64,000 nt of DNA, taken from positions 62,001-126,000 of the forward strand of contig OY760140.1 in the NCBI GenBank assembly GCA_963663215.1, read 5' to 3'. The number at the start of each line of letters is the position of its first letter. The first letter of the stretch is position 1. The notes under the pieces are model-generated. The model was not told the DNA's origin, did no database searches, and was given only the letters and a program-made list of their open reading frames with translations. Source of the DNA: BJGV01 sp003230615 (GTDB taxonomy: Bacteria; Pseudomonadota; Gammaproteobacteria; Burkholderiales; Nitrosomonadaceae). Position numbers and translations under genes: made by a program. Below are positions 35,500 through 45,261 of the stretch, piece after piece.

Positions 35500-36042
35500 G
35501 AAGTTGAGAATAACTGTAGATATATGAAGATGAACTCATCACAGTCATTCTATTGATGCATTGTGGGGAAATTATTTAGGGTGCTTCCCTCCAAAGCGAC
35601 TACTTGGATTAGGAGCAGTTTTTCTACTGAAGAGGTCACCGGTTAACAACACTAGGGGATCAATCCTAGTGGCCTCCTTTTGATCGAGGGAGAGATCGAT
35701 GAAGGAGGATTTTACCCCGCTGCCGCAGGATAGGAAGATAAAGACAGGCTATTATCTATTTAGTTCCCGTGAGGCAAATAAAGGAAAACATTGGGTAGTT
35801 TTCACCTTGTTATAGACTATATGAGTCAATATGGACTTTGATGGAGGTCAATGTTGACTCTATAACTTAACTGCCCCAATCCATAGTTATAAGTTACCTC
35901 TGCCTTGATTGTAACCGTTGGGAATAGTTAGCATGTTATTGAAACTGTTGTAAGATATTCGACGAACAAAATGTTTTTTTCTTGCCTAAGAAATTATCCT
36001 GATATCCTTCTCTCATAACTGTACACTCCTCGAATAATAATG
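35500..36042. other. Intergenic region with foldable segment
   Basis: No gene-like frame. It holds the right copy of the 18-bp repeat (35561-35578) and, at about 35630-35710, complementary blocks that could form alternative hairpins: ACTAGG/CCTAGT, then CCTCCTT (35673-35679) with AAGGAGG (35702-35708). The rest is AT-rich. Confidence 0.5.
35561..35578. repeat. 18-bp direct repeat, right copy
   Basis: Perfect match to 35017-35034, 544 bp away. Confidence 0.8.
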
Positions 36043-36129
36043 TGGTGCCGGGAGGGGGAATCGAACCCCCATGATGTTACCATCTCGGGATTTTGAGTCC
36101 CGTGCGTCTACCAATTCCGCCATCCCGGC
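36043..36129 (-). tRNA. tRNA-Leu (CAA)
   Basis: Read on the minus strand, the gene begins GCCGGGATGGCGGAATTGG and ends in encoded CCA. The acceptor stem GCCGGGA pairs with TCCCGGC. The anticodon loop CTCAAAA gives CAA (codon UUG). A long variable arm (GAGATGGTAACATC) and the T loop GGTTCGATTCC mark it as class II tRNA-Leu. A -10-like TATAAT lies at 36147-36152 on the same strand. Confidence 0.97.
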
Positions 36130-36703
36130 AAAGCTTTTCCCGTTAGATTATAATCTAGGAAGATTACTATTTATTAGTATATTACGGCTTACAGATAAGC
36201 TAAATAGTTTGTGGAGCGTAAGATTAATTGTAACTCAGACTATGATAAGAATGTTGGTTTCAGCGTGAACAAATTTCAAGTGGAATAGAGAACGCGTACA
36301 TTTACGTTTCCAATATAAATCGATATTCTTATCTACTGCTTAACTTTTTAGGGCCATCTAAAATATGGATACCGTAATTGGTATGAAAAGAAGATTTGGT
36401 ATGCTTGTCTAGTGAGTAATCAATTTGTGGCACAAGAGATTTTAATCATAACCCTCCCCTTTTCCCTTCATTATCCCACCACATATAGCTAGAAATTCAT
36501 AGCCTAAACTATCGTCAAAAATATATTGCTATTTGTGGCGCCGCCTAGCTCGGCAAGAATTGATCAACACCCCCGCTTCAAAAACTGTCCTTCTAAAAAT
36601 TTGTCTTATTTCTTTTCGTCAACAAGGTCGCAACTATTATGGAAAACATAAGAAGCTACGGCCTGGGTGGGTGAATGCACAGAGCGTCGGTATAATATAT
36701 CAT
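36130..36703. other. Intergenic region before queA
   Basis: About 570 bp with no supported gene. An open frame continues upstream of queA to 36533, but it lacks homology and I treat it as untranslated. TATAAT at 36691-36696 is only seven bases before the queA ATG. Confidence 0.5.
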
Positions 36704-37738
36704 ATGAAAACTCAGGATTTTGATTTTTTACTTCCACCAGAACTCATTGCGCAGTTTCCAACCGAACAGCGTACAGGTGGACGAATGCTATGTCTCGATG
36801 GCGGAAACGATTCACTACAGGACGCAATGTTCGCCGATCTTCCCCAACATCTACGGCCCGGCGACGTGATGGTATTTAATGATACGCGTGTCATTAAAGC
36901 ACGCTTACTTGGCATGAAAGATAGTGGTAGCATGCTAGAGGTTATGGTGGAGCGTATTTTGGATGAGCATTGTGTGCTTGCGATGATACGTGCAAGTCAT
37001 CCCCCTCGGTCTAGTTCTAGGCTTATTCTTGGTGGAGTGATCCCGGCGACAGTATTAGGACGTGAGCATGATTTCTATATGTTGCGTTTTGATCACAAGG
37101 ATACAGTTATCGAGCTGCTTGATCGTCACGGTAGTCTGCCGTTACCACCTTACATCCCACGGGAGGTGACACAGGAGGACGAGGTACGTTACCAGACTGT
37201 CTATGCGAGAAAGAATGGCGCAGTAGCGGCTCCAACCGCGGGACTACATTTTGATGAGGTGATGCTGTCAAGATTGCGAGATATGGGTGTATTAATTACG
37301 TATGTAACGTTACATGTAGGTGCGGGTACGTTTCAGCCAGTGAAAGTGGAAAACATTATCGATCACAAAATGCACAGAGAGAATTTTCATGTTCCAGAAG
37401 AAACAGTGGAAGTTATCCGGCTTGCAAAGACTTCAGGCGGACGAGTGCTAGCAGTTGGAACGACATCGCTGCGAGCATTGGAAGCGGCGGTTGAGGCTGG
37501 AGGTGGTGAGTTAATTCCTAGTTATGGTAACACCGATATTTTCATCACGCCGGGCTACCGCTTGCGCGTAGTCGATCGATTGCTAACAAATTTTCATTTA
37601 CCTCGCTCCACCCTACTGATGCTCGTATCTGCATTTGGTGGCCCGGAAAATATCTATCGTGCATATCAGCATGCGGTAGATGAGTGCTATCGATTTCTTA
37701 GTTATGGCGACGCTATGCTAATTGAAAGGCAAACGTGA
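36704..37738 (+). CDS. queA: tRNA preQ1 ribosyltransferase-isomerase QueA
   Basis: QueA transfers the ribosyl part of S-adenosylmethionine to preQ1 in tRNA to make epoxyqueuosine. From the ATG at 36704 the protein is 344 residues, the usual size, starting MKTQDFDFLLPPELIAQFP. Family motifs are visible: DVMVFNDTRVIKARLLGMK, PLPPYIPREVTQEDEVRYQTV, AVAAPTAGLHFDEVML, HVGAGTFQPV and TDIFITPGYRL with TNFHLPRSTLLML. It overlaps tgt by GTGA, giving the normal queuosine operon order queA-tgt. There is no clear Shine-Dalgarno before this ATG. Confidence 0.95.
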   Translation: MKTQDFDFLLPPELIAQFPTEQRTGGRMLCLDGGNDSLQDAMFADLPQHLRPGDVMVFNDTRVIKARLLGMKDSGSMLEVMVERILDEHCVLAMIRASHPPRSSSRLILGGVIPATVLGREHDFYMLRFDHKDTVIELLDRHGSLPLPPYIPREVTQEDEVRYQTVYARKNGAVAAPTAGLHFDEVMLSRLRDMGVLITYVTLHVGAGTFQPVKVENIIDHKMHRENFHVPEETVEVIRLAKTSGGRVLAVGTTSLRALEAAVEAGGGELIPSYGNTDIFITPGYRLRVVDRLLTNFHLPRSTLLMLVSAFGGPENIYRAYQHAVDECYRFLSYGDAMLIERQT

Positions 37739-38844
37739 GATTCCAAGTGCACTCTGGTTACGGCTTGGCTCGTCGCGGAATCCTAACGTTGGATCATGGC
37801 AAGGTAGACACACCGGCCTTTTTGCCAGTGGGTACCTATGGTGCAGTGAAGGCGATGTCACCAAAAGAGTTACGAGAAACTAACGCGCATATCGTACTTG
37901 GCAACACATTTCATCTGTGGTTACGGCCTGGCTTAGACGTAATTGATGCGCATGGTGGCCTGCATCGATTCATGGGTTGGGATGGGCCGATATTGACCGA
38001 TTCTGGGGGATTTCAAATTTTCAGCCTAGGCAGGATGCGAAAAATCACAGAGCAAGGGGTAAAGTTTCAATCGCCAGTGAATGGTGATGCATGTTTTCTC
38101 ACGCCAGAAGAATCTATGCGCATTCAGTGCACACTAAATTCTGATATCGTAATGATATTTGATGAGTGTACGCCTTATCCAGCAGGTGAATCCATAGCAA
38201 AAACGTCCATGGAGCTAAGTCTACGCTGGGCAGAGCGTTCGAGGTGTGCTCATGATGACGATGGAGGAAATCCCAACGCACTATTTGGCATCGTTCAGGG
38301 TGGAATGCACGAAAGCTTGCGTGATCAATCCCTTGCCAGGTTGCAAGATATAGGTTTTGATGGTTATGCCATAGGTGGGTTATCGGTGGGTGAGCCCAAA
38401 GATGACATGCAGCGCATTCTCAAACATACTGTCCTACAATTACCCGTCGATAAGCCGCGCTACCTTATGGGTGTTGGAACTCCGGCTGACATCCTCAATG
38501 CCGTTTCACAGGGTGTGGACATGTTTGACTGTGTGTTACCAACACGTAATGCACGTAATGGGTGGCTATTCACCCGAAATGGGACACTCAAGCTGCGTAA
38601 CAATCAATATCGCATGGATACAGCGCCGCCGGATGATCGGTGCGGTTGCTATACTTGCCGTCACTTTTCCCGTGCTTATCTACATCATCTACAGCGGATT
38701 AACGAAATTCTTGGTTCGCGTCTTAATACTTTGCATAATTTGTATTACTACCAACAATTGATGAGTGAAATTCGCGCCGCTATCGAGACCGGGCAATTTG
38801 AGGAATACGTACAGGAATTTCGGGCTAACGTCGCATCATGCTAA
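37735..38844 (+). CDS. tgt: tRNA-guanine transglycosylase Tgt
   Basis: Tgt exchanges guanine-34 for preQ1 in tRNAs with GUN anticodons, before QueA acts. 369 residues with PILTDSGGFQIFSLG (active-site Asp-Ser region), VMIFDECTPYP, FGIVQGGM, YAIGGLSVGEPK, RYLMGVGTPADI, the nucleophile Asp in MFDCVLPTRNARNG, and the zinc-binding CGCYTCRHFSRAYLHHL. GTG start overlaps the queA stop. It leads into yajC-secD-secF, an arrangement common in Gram-negatives. Confidence 0.96.
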   Translation: MRFQVHSGYGLARRGILTLDHGKVDTPAFLPVGTYGAVKAMSPKELRETNAHIVLGNTFHLWLRPGLDVIDAHGGLHRFMGWDGPILTDSGGFQIFSLGRMRKITEQGVKFQSPVNGDACFLTPEESMRIQCTLNSDIVMIFDECTPYPAGESIAKTSMELSLRWAERSRCAHDDDGGNPNALFGIVQGGMHESLRDQSLARLQDIGFDGYAIGGLSVGEPKDDMQRILKHTVLQLPVDKPRYLMGVGTPADILNAVSQGVDMFDCVLPTRNARNGWLFTRNGTLKLRNNQYRMDTAPPDDRCGCYTCRHFSRAYLHHLQRINEILGSRLNTLHNLYYYQQLMSEIRAAIETGQFEEYVQEFRANVASC

Positions 38845-38881
38845 AATGCAGCTCCTTTGAAATCCACTTCGGAGAAATGCT

Positions 38882-39214
38882 ATGTTGATTAGTGATGCTT
38901 ATGCTCAGGTTTCCACCCCAGCTGGAGGAGGGATGTTAATGGAGTTGCCGTTGATAGCACTAGTCATTGCCATATTTTACTTCGTTGTAATTCGTCCACA
39001 GACAAAGCGATCGAAGGATCAAAAGTCGATGATTGAAGCCTTGCAAAAGGGTGATGAGGTGGTAACAAGTGGCGGCGAACTGGGGCGGGTGACTAAGCTT
39101 ACCGGGAATTACTTGATATTGGAGGTCTCCCCAAATGTGGAGGTTATACTGCAGAAGACAGCCATTCAAACCCTACTACCTAAGGGAACATTAAAGAGTA
39201 TCGGAAAGGAATAA
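38882..39214 (+). CDS. yajC: Sec translocon accessory protein YajC
   Basis: A 110-residue single-pass protein: N-terminal membrane segment (about 20-40, IALVIAIFYFVVIRPQTKRS) and the soluble part with KGDEVVTSGGELGRVTKL, as in the YajC family. It associates with SecDF and YidC. It lies 37 bp after tgt and 81 bp before secD. Confidence 0.95.
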   Translation: MLISDAYAQVSTPAGGGMLMELPLIALVIAIFYFVVIRPQTKRSKDQKSMIEALQKGDEVVTSGGELGRVTKLTGNYLILEVSPNVEVILQKTAIQTLLPKGTLKSIGKE

Positions 39215-39295
39215 TTATCAACAGTAAAGCTGAATCGCAAAGGGAAAATTGGAATTCTTCCTACACTGTTTTTCTTTTCGCACCCATCTAAAACC

Positions 39296-41140
39296 ATGAA
39301 CCGCTACCCCCTTTGGAAATATTTGATTGTCGTGTTTTCTGTTTTACTCGGAATACTCTACACCTTACCAAATTTTTATGGTGAATCGCCAGCGGTTCAG
39401 ATTTCACCTTTACGTGCTACTGATAAGGCCGATACTATGCTGCTCGCGCGAGTAGAGGATGCACTGAGAAAAGATAACATCCCCATAAACGGTATGTTTC
39501 TTGAAACAGTCGGCATCAAGGTGCGTTTTGCGGATACTGATACGCAGCTCAAGGCCAAGGATGTATTGCAGTCGGTACTTGGTAATGGATATGTGGTTGC
39601 TCTAAATTTACTTTCTGATTCCCCCCAGTGGCTAACTGATATCGGGGCTTTACCAATGTATTTGGGGCTCGACCTGCGAGGCGGAGTACATTTCTTGTTG
39701 CAAGTGGATATGAAAGGCGCTCTTTCCAAATCGCTTGATCGCTATAGCGTCGATATACGAGGTAACTTGCGCGAGGAGAAAATCCGTTATAAGGGATTAG
39801 ATAGGGAGGGTTCACAGATTATCATAAAGTTTGGTGATACCGAATCGCGCGCTAGAGCGAGTGATGAAATTAATAAGAGTTATGATGATTTAAACCTGCG
39901 TGAGCAGGACGTGGAAGATGAGTTCCATCTTGCAGTAGCGATCAAGCAAGAAGCGTTAAAGCGCATGCAAGATTCTGCCGTGCAGCAGAATATTATTACG
40001 CTGCGCAATCGTGTTAATGAGCTAGGTGTGGCGGAGCCTATTATTCAGCAGGCTGGTGCTGATCGTGTCGTGGTGCAATTACCCGGTGTGCAGGATACAG
40101 CAAAAGCTAAGGACATACTTGGGCGAACTGCCACACTGGAATTGCGCATGGTAGATGAGGAGCATGACGTGAGTTCGGCATTGCGCGGACAAGGTCACAT
40201 TGGCTCGGAACTTTATACTGAGCGCGGTGGTGGTCCACTACTAGTAAAAAAACAGGTAATGTTGACGGGAGAACGCATTACTGACGCGCAGCCTGGTTTC
40301 GACAACAACAATCAGCCGGCAGTGCACATTAGTTTGGACAGCAATGGCTCACGTATTTTCAAGCAATTGACTCGAGATAATGTTGGTAAGCGCATGGCAA
40401 TTCTACTGATAGAGAAGAATCTGAAGGAGGTTATTACTGCACCAGTAATACAAGAAGAGATACCTGGTGGGCGAGTGCAGATTACTGGGAGTATGACTAT
40501 AGAGGAAGCCAGAGATGTTGCGCTGTTGCTACGTGCAGGCGCGCTAGCTGCTCCCATGGATATTATTGAAGAGCGTACCGTAGGTCCTAGTCTTGGTGCA
40601 GAAAATATCGCTCGTGGGTTTAATTCAACTTTATTTGGTTTTGCAGCTATTGCTATTTTTATGACTATTTATTATTTGATATTTGGTTTTATCTCGGTAA
40701 CAGCGCTCGGCGTAAATTTGCTTCTGTTAGTTGGCCTTCTCTCAATCTTACAGGCCACGTTGACGCTACCAGGTATGGCGGCAATCGCCCTTACGTTGGG
40801 TATGGCAATCGATGCTAATGTTTTGATAAACGAGCGTATTCGCGACGAGTTACGTAATGGTGTATCTCCACAGGCAGCAATTAACGCTGGATACGAGCGC
40901 GCATTTGGAACCATATTGGATGCCAATATTACTACCTTGATTGCAGGGATTGCGCTATTTGCATTCGGTTCTGGTCCGGTAAAAGGGTTTGCGGTAGTGT
41001 TGTGTTTAGGAATTTTGACTTCAATGTTTAGTGCGGTAATGGTCTCGCGCGCATTAGTTAATCTGCTGTACGGGAAACGTAGAAAACTAGAACGTGTTCC
41101 TATCGGACAGGTGTGGAAGCCAGCGAGTGACAAGCGATGA
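39296..41140 (+). CDS. secD: Protein translocase subunit SecD
   Basis: SecD and SecF form an RND-type proton-driven motor that pulls exported proteins across the inner membrane. 614 residues: N-terminal helix, a large periplasmic P1 domain (includes YLGLDLRGGVHFLLQVDM), then six helices in the C-terminal third, with FLLRAGALAAPM-like LLRAGALAAPMDI, GMAIDANVLINERIRDEL and NITTLIAGIALFAFGSGPVK. Normal length and order with secF next. Confidence 0.96.
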   Translation: MNRYPLWKYLIVVFSVLLGILYTLPNFYGESPAVQISPLRATDKADTMLLARVEDALRKDNIPINGMFLETVGIKVRFADTDTQLKAKDVLQSVLGNGYVVALNLLSDSPQWLTDIGALPMYLGLDLRGGVHFLLQVDMKGALSKSLDRYSVDIRGNLREEKIRYKGLDREGSQIIIKFGDTESRARASDEINKSYDDLNLREQDVEDEFHLAVAIKQEALKRMQDSAVQQNIITLRNRVNELGVAEPIIQQAGADRVVVQLPGVQDTAKAKDILGRTATLELRMVDEEHDVSSALRGQGHIGSELYTERGGGPLLVKKQVMLTGERITDAQPGFDNNNQPAVHISLDSNGSRIFKQLTRDNVGKRMAILLIEKNLKEVITAPVIQEEIPGGRVQITGSMTIEEARDVALLLRAGALAAPMDIIEERTVGPSLGAENIARGFNSTLFGFAAIAIFMTIYYLIFGFISVTALGVNLLLLVGLLSILQATLTLPGMAAIALTLGMAIDANVLINERIRDELRNGVSPQAAINAGYERAFGTILDANITTLIAGIALFAFGSGPVKGFAVVLCLGILTSMFSAVMVSRALVNLLYGKRRKLERVPIGQVWKPASDKR

Positions 41141-41196
41141 TACCTAGGGCTGCTAGTAGGGCAATGGTCTACACTACAAGAAAATAAGGGTTTTAC

Positions 41197-42138
41197 ATGG
41201 AATTTTTTAGATTCAAACGTGATATTCCCTTCATGAGTTGGGGAAAATATACTACCACCATATCACTGGCAACCTTCATCGTGGCTGTGTTTTTTCTCGT
41301 TACCAATGGGTTGAATCTAGGTGTAGATTTTACAGGTGGTACCGTAATGGAAGTCGGCTACACTCAGTCTGCTGATCTTAATCAGGTGCGGGGCACTCTT
41401 GCTAAAATTGGGATGTCGGATGCCAGCGTTCAGAATTTTGGTACTTCTAGAGACGTATTGATACGTTTGCCGGCTAAGCCGGAAATATCCAGTGCTCAGT
41501 TGTCTGAGATAGTAATGACAGCATTACGTCAGGACGACATCACAGTAGAAATGCGCCGTGTGGAGTTTGTTGGTCCACAAGTGGGCAAAGAATTAGTCGA
41601 AAATGGTGCGCTTGCGCTGCTGGTAGTTTCCCTAGGTATTATCGCTTACCTGGCACTCCGTTTCGAATGGAAGTTTGGTGTTGCTGCCATTATTGCTAAT
41701 CTGCATGACGTGGTAATTATTCTTGGTTTCTTTGCATTTTTTCAATGGGAATTCTCGCTTACAGTACTGGCTGCGGTATTAGCGATACTAGGTTACTCAG
41801 TGAATGAATCGGTGGTAGTATTTGATCGTATACGTGAAAATTTTCGTAAGATGCGTAAGACCTCAGTGGCGCAAGTCATAGACAATGCGATTACTCGTAC
41901 CATGTCGCGCACAATTATCACCCACGGCTGCACCCAGATGGCAGTATGCTCAATGTTATTCTTTGGTGGTGAAGCACTACACTACTTTGCTTTGGCGCTT
42001 ACAATTGGGATCCTATTTGGTATTTATTCCGCGGTTCTGGTGGCGAGTCCCATCGTCATGCTGTTAGGTGTTTCGCGTGAGGATCTTGTCAGGATAGAAA
42101 AGAAAGACAAAGACAAAGAAGCGGGAGCATTGCCTTAA
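41197..42138 (+). CDS. secF: Protein translocase subunit SecF
   Basis: 313 residues with the SecF layout: one helix, a small periplasmic domain (NLGVDFTGGTVMEVGY), then five helices, including LGYSVNESVVVFDRIRENFR and the TRTMSRTIITHG segment. It sits 56 bp after secD. The C-terminal tail is basic and acidic (EKKDKDKEAG) in the cytoplasm. Confidence 0.96.
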   Translation: MEFFRFKRDIPFMSWGKYTTTISLATFIVAVFFLVTNGLNLGVDFTGGTVMEVGYTQSADLNQVRGTLAKIGMSDASVQNFGTSRDVLIRLPAKPEISSAQLSEIVMTALRQDDITVEMRRVEFVGPQVGKELVENGALALLVVSLGIIAYLALRFEWKFGVAAIIANLHDVVIILGFFAFFQWEFSLTVLAAVLAILGYSVNESVVVFDRIRENFRKMRKTSVAQVIDNAITRTMSRTIITHGCTQMAVCSMLFFGGEALHYFALALTIGILFGIYSAVLVASPIVMLLGVSREDLVRIEKKDKDKEAGALP

Positions 42139-42176
42139 TTTCAGCCTCCGATTTATCAGGTCCCTATTAGGTCATT

Positions 42177-42848
42177 TTGGAACTCCTTACCGAATTCATC
42201 GATATTATTCTGCATTTGGATCGCCATCTTATCTGGCTGATTCAAAATTACGAAAACTGGATTTATCTCATCCTATTTTTGATTATTTTCTGTGAGACTG
42301 GACTGGTGATAACGCCCTTCCTACCTGGGGACTCGTTGTTATTTGTGGCTGGTACAGTTGCAGCAAGTGGTGTGATGGATGTTCAGTTTCTGGTAATACT
42401 GCTCATGCTTGCTGCATTCTCTGGGGATAATACCAATTACTGGATTGGACGTTATTTAGGTCCTAAAATATTTACCCGCACAGATTCTCGCATATTAAAC
42501 CGTAAACACCTGGAAAAGACCAACAGATTTTACGAAAAACATGGTGGAAAGACTATTATTTTTGCACGTTTCCTGCCCATTTTTCGTACTTTTGTACCCT
42601 TTGTCGCCGGTATTGGACGTATGGTTTATACGCGTTTCATGACATATAGCGCACTCGGTAGCTTTTTCTGGATCAACTCCTTCATATTCGGCGGTTATTT
42701 TTTTGGTAATGTGCCTATAGTGAAGAATAATCTTTCTTTTTTCATCCTAGGAATTGTTCTGATTTCTATCATTCCAGGAATCGTACAATTCATGCGAAAC
42801 TGGCTTGAGAGCAGCAAAGAAAGTAAAAACTACAATAAAATTGATTAG
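42177..42848 (+). CDS. DedA family membrane protein
   Basis: DedA/VTT proteins are inner-membrane proteins tied to undecaprenyl-phosphate or phospholipid flipping. The 223-residue protein has the core FCETGLVITPFLPGDSLLFV (about 37-56) and the conserved GGKTIIFARFLPIFRTFVPF (about 123-142) with the Arg pair, then a final helix. It starts with TTG at 42177, chosen because the usual MELL-type start follows and no ATG is nearby. It lies 38 bp after secF and converges on hemH. Confidence 0.9.
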   Translation: MELLTEFIDIILHLDRHLIWLIQNYENWIYLILFLIIFCETGLVITPFLPGDSLLFVAGTVAASGVMDVQFLVILLMLAAFSGDNTNYWIGRYLGPKIFTRTDSRILNRKHLEKTNRFYEKHGGKTIIFARFLPIFRTFVPFVAGIGRMVYTRFMTYSALGSFFWINSFIFGGYFFGNVPIVKNNLSFFILGIVLISIIPGIVQFMRNWLESSKESKNYNKID

Positions 42849-42900
42849 AATAATTCGGTAAAGGGTATTTCAATACTCTGTTCGCTACTTGCTTTTTTTA

Positions 42901-43986
42901 TTACTTCTTAGCTCCCATTTTTACTGCTCGTTGTCGTGATTGATCAGCTTCCTCTTCTGATTTTTCTAAGCCAGGCCATCCTTGTAAATTGGCGAGAGCG
43001 ATATCGGCTAACACGTGTATCCAGTCATCACGTTCATTAAGACAGGGAATATAATGGAACTTTTGGCCTCCAGCTTGAACAAAAGTGGTCCTGCCCTCCA
43101 TAGCAATCTCTTCCAGTGTTTCTAGGCAGTCAGAGACAAAGCCAGGGCAAACTACATCTATCCGTCTAGAGTTTTGTTTGCCAAGTTGTTCTAGAATTTC
43201 CGTAGTATAGGGTTTTAACCATTCTGTTTTACCAAAGCGAGACTGGAAACAAACTTGGAACTGGCTTGTATCCAGGTTTAGTGCCTCGGCCAGCAACCTC
43301 CCAGTTTTCTGGCATTCGCAGTGGTAGGGATCACCTTTGTCTAGTGTAAAGCGTGGCACACCATGAAAGCTCATGACCAGTTTGTCTGGTTTCCCAGTTT
43401 TTATCCAGTAATCGCGCACATTTTGTGCTAGAGCATTTATATAGCCAGGGTGGTCGTGATAATGTTTAACTGTTCGGATGGCGGGCACATTGCGCATTTT
43501 CTTTAGTTGTGAGAATACTGCATCAAACGCTGCTGCAGTGCTGCTGGCAGCATACTGGGGATAGAGTGGCAACACCAGAATGCGCTCACAACCATGTTGT
43601 TTCATACGTGATAGGACTTCGGAAATAGAGGGATTCCCAATACTCATGGCGTACTCCACCATTGGTACTGGTTTAACGCGTTCTCCAATAAAGCCTTGCA
43701 ACAATCTGGTCTGGCGTTCAGTGTGAACTTTCAGCGGTGAACCTTTTGGTGTCCAAATTAGAGCATACTTTTCTGCCGATTTCTTTGGACGGGTGTTGAG
43801 GATGACGCCGTTCAGTACTAGCCACCAGATCCATCGCGGAATTTCAATTACCCGAGAATTACTTAGGAATTCTTTGAGATACGGCCTCAGTGCTCTCGGA
43901 GTAGGGGCATCTGGGGTGCCAAGATTGACTAGCAGGATGCCAATCCTGCTAGAAGAGCCATGCTGATAAATAGGTTCAGGGGACAT
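42901..43986 (-). CDS. hemH: Ferrochelatase HemH
   Basis: Inserts Fe2+ into protoporphyrin IX, the last step of heme synthesis. 361 residues, with the N-terminal GILLVNLGTPDAPTPRALRP, the metal-site His in MSFHGVPRF (around residue 205), CECQKTGRLLAEAL and VCFQSRFGKTEWLKPYTTE, CPGFVSDCLETLEEI with the catalytic Glu. No clear [2Fe-2S] C-terminal motif. It lies in the same direction as hrcA, 83 bp downstream of it. Confidence 0.96.
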   Translation of the reverse strand: MSPEPIYQHGSSSRIGILLVNLGTPDAPTPRALRPYLKEFLSNSRVIEIPRWIWWLVLNGVILNTRPKKSAEKYALIWTPKGSPLKVHTERQTRLLQGFIGERVKPVPMVEYAMSIGNPSISEVLSRMKQHGCERILVLPLYPQYAASSTAAAFDAVFSQLKKMRNVPAIRTVKHYHDHPGYINALAQNVRDYWIKTGKPDKLVMSFHGVPRFTLDKGDPYHCECQKTGRLLAEALNLDTSQFQVCFQSRFGKTEWLKPYTTEILEQLGKQNSRRIDVVCPGFVSDCLETLEEIAMEGRTTFVQAGGQKFHYIPCLNERDDWIHVLADIALANLQGWPGLEKSEEEADQSRQRAVKMGAKK

Positions 43987-44069
43987 TCGTCTAGTTTTTA
44001 ATTCTGCTACGGCAAGTAAGCCGTCTTTCCTAGATCAATAATAGGTAGCCGTGAATCGCGTCCAACTAA

Positions 44070-45089
44070 TTAATGGCGCGACAGTGCGCTGGAGAGCAAC
44101 TTTGCGGTTACATCTACAATCGGAATAACACGTTCGTAAGCCATACGGGTAGGCCCGATCACGCCAACAGTTCCAACAATTTTTCCATCTACTTCGTAGG
44201 GTGCAGTTACAACACTGAATTCATCCAGTGTTAACGCACCCGATTCACCGCCGATGAATATCTGTACACCTTGCGCATGGCGGCTAAAATCTAGCAATCG
44301 CAGTAATGTGGTTTTTCGCTCGAACAGACTGAATAGCTTCTTCAAGCTGGCCATGTTACTTGATAGATCATGTACTTCAAGCAGCCTACGCTCACCTGCC
44401 ACTACCATGGTCTCACTACCCTCACTGATTGCCTCACTACTAGCCTCGATAGCTGCGGTCATGAGGTTGGTCATATCGTGGTGCAATATTTTTAGCTCGT
44501 TCTTAAGACGACTTCGGATTTCATTCAATGCGCAGCCAGCATAATTTTGATTAATGAAGTTTGCTGCTTCGACTAATTCTGTTTGGCTATAGATTCTGTC
44601 GGTGAAGAGTACACGGTTCTGCACGTCACCCTCAGGTGTAACAATAATGAGTAGAACACGTTTCTCAGACAGAGACATGAATTCGATATAGCGAAATACT
44701 GTACTGTTACGCTTGGGAGTGGCAACTACACCCGCAAAATGTGTCAATTCAGATAATAACTGTGAAGCCAGATTGACTAAGCGCGACGGGTTATTCGGAG
44801 GCAACTGATTTTCCAGATGATGGATCTCAATTGTGTCCAGAGGTTTGACAACTAGTAGTGTGTCTACAAATAAACGGTAGCCCCTCGGAGTAGGGATACG
44901 ACCAGAGGAAGTGTGTGGACTGGTTACAAAACCCATTTCTTCAAGGTCAGCCATAATGTTGCGTATGGTAGCAGGGCTCAGATCTAGTCCAGAGAACTTA
45001 GAGAGTAAGCGTGAGCCCACCGGATGGCCTTCTCTGATATAACGTTCAACCAGTGTTTTGAGTATGATTTGGGCACGCTGATTAAGCAT
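44070..45089 (-). CDS. hrcA: Heat-inducible transcription repressor HrcA
   Basis: HrcA binds CIRCE elements and represses groE and dnaK operons; folding by GroEL sets its activity. 339 residues: an N-terminal winged-helix domain (LVERYIREGHPVGSRLLSK, LSPATIRNIMADLEEMGF, SSGRIPTPRGYR), then the GAF-like domain (FIGGESGALTLDEFSVVTAP, VGVIGPTRMAYERVIPIVD). No CIRCE palindrome was spotted in this window, so its targets lie elsewhere. It is divergent from nadK. Confidence 0.95.
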   Translation of the reverse strand: MLNQRAQIILKTLVERYIREGHPVGSRLLSKFSGLDLSPATIRNIMADLEEMGFVTSPHTSSGRIPTPRGYRLFVDTLLVVKPLDTIEIHHLENQLPPNNPSRLVNLASQLLSELTHFAGVVATPKRNSTVFRYIEFMSLSEKRVLLIIVTPEGDVQNRVLFTDRIYSQTELVEAANFINQNYAGCALNEIRSRLKNELKILHHDMTNLMTAAIEASSEAISEGSETMVVAGERRLLEVHDLSSNMASLKKLFSLFERKTTLLRLLDFSRHAQGVQIFIGGESGALTLDEFSVVTAPYEVDGKIVGTVGVIGPTRMAYERVIPIVDVTAKLLSSALSRH

Positions 45090-45261
45090 ATAATCATTTT
45101 ACACCAGGATTAAGGATTCTGGGTCTAAGTATATGCGGAGGGGGGTGGCTAAACAGAAACTGGAATCCTTTGTCACTTTTTGTCCAATATGGTTTAATCA
45201 TAAAAGTGGCACTAATATAATTTAGTTCAACGGTTCTTTTAGGTTTAGGCTCAGCCCAGAA

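Noticed and set aside
35615..35735. A known riboswitch (TPP, glycine, SAM, manganese)
   Set aside because: The conserved cores of these classes are not recognisable, and no gene follows on the plus strand.
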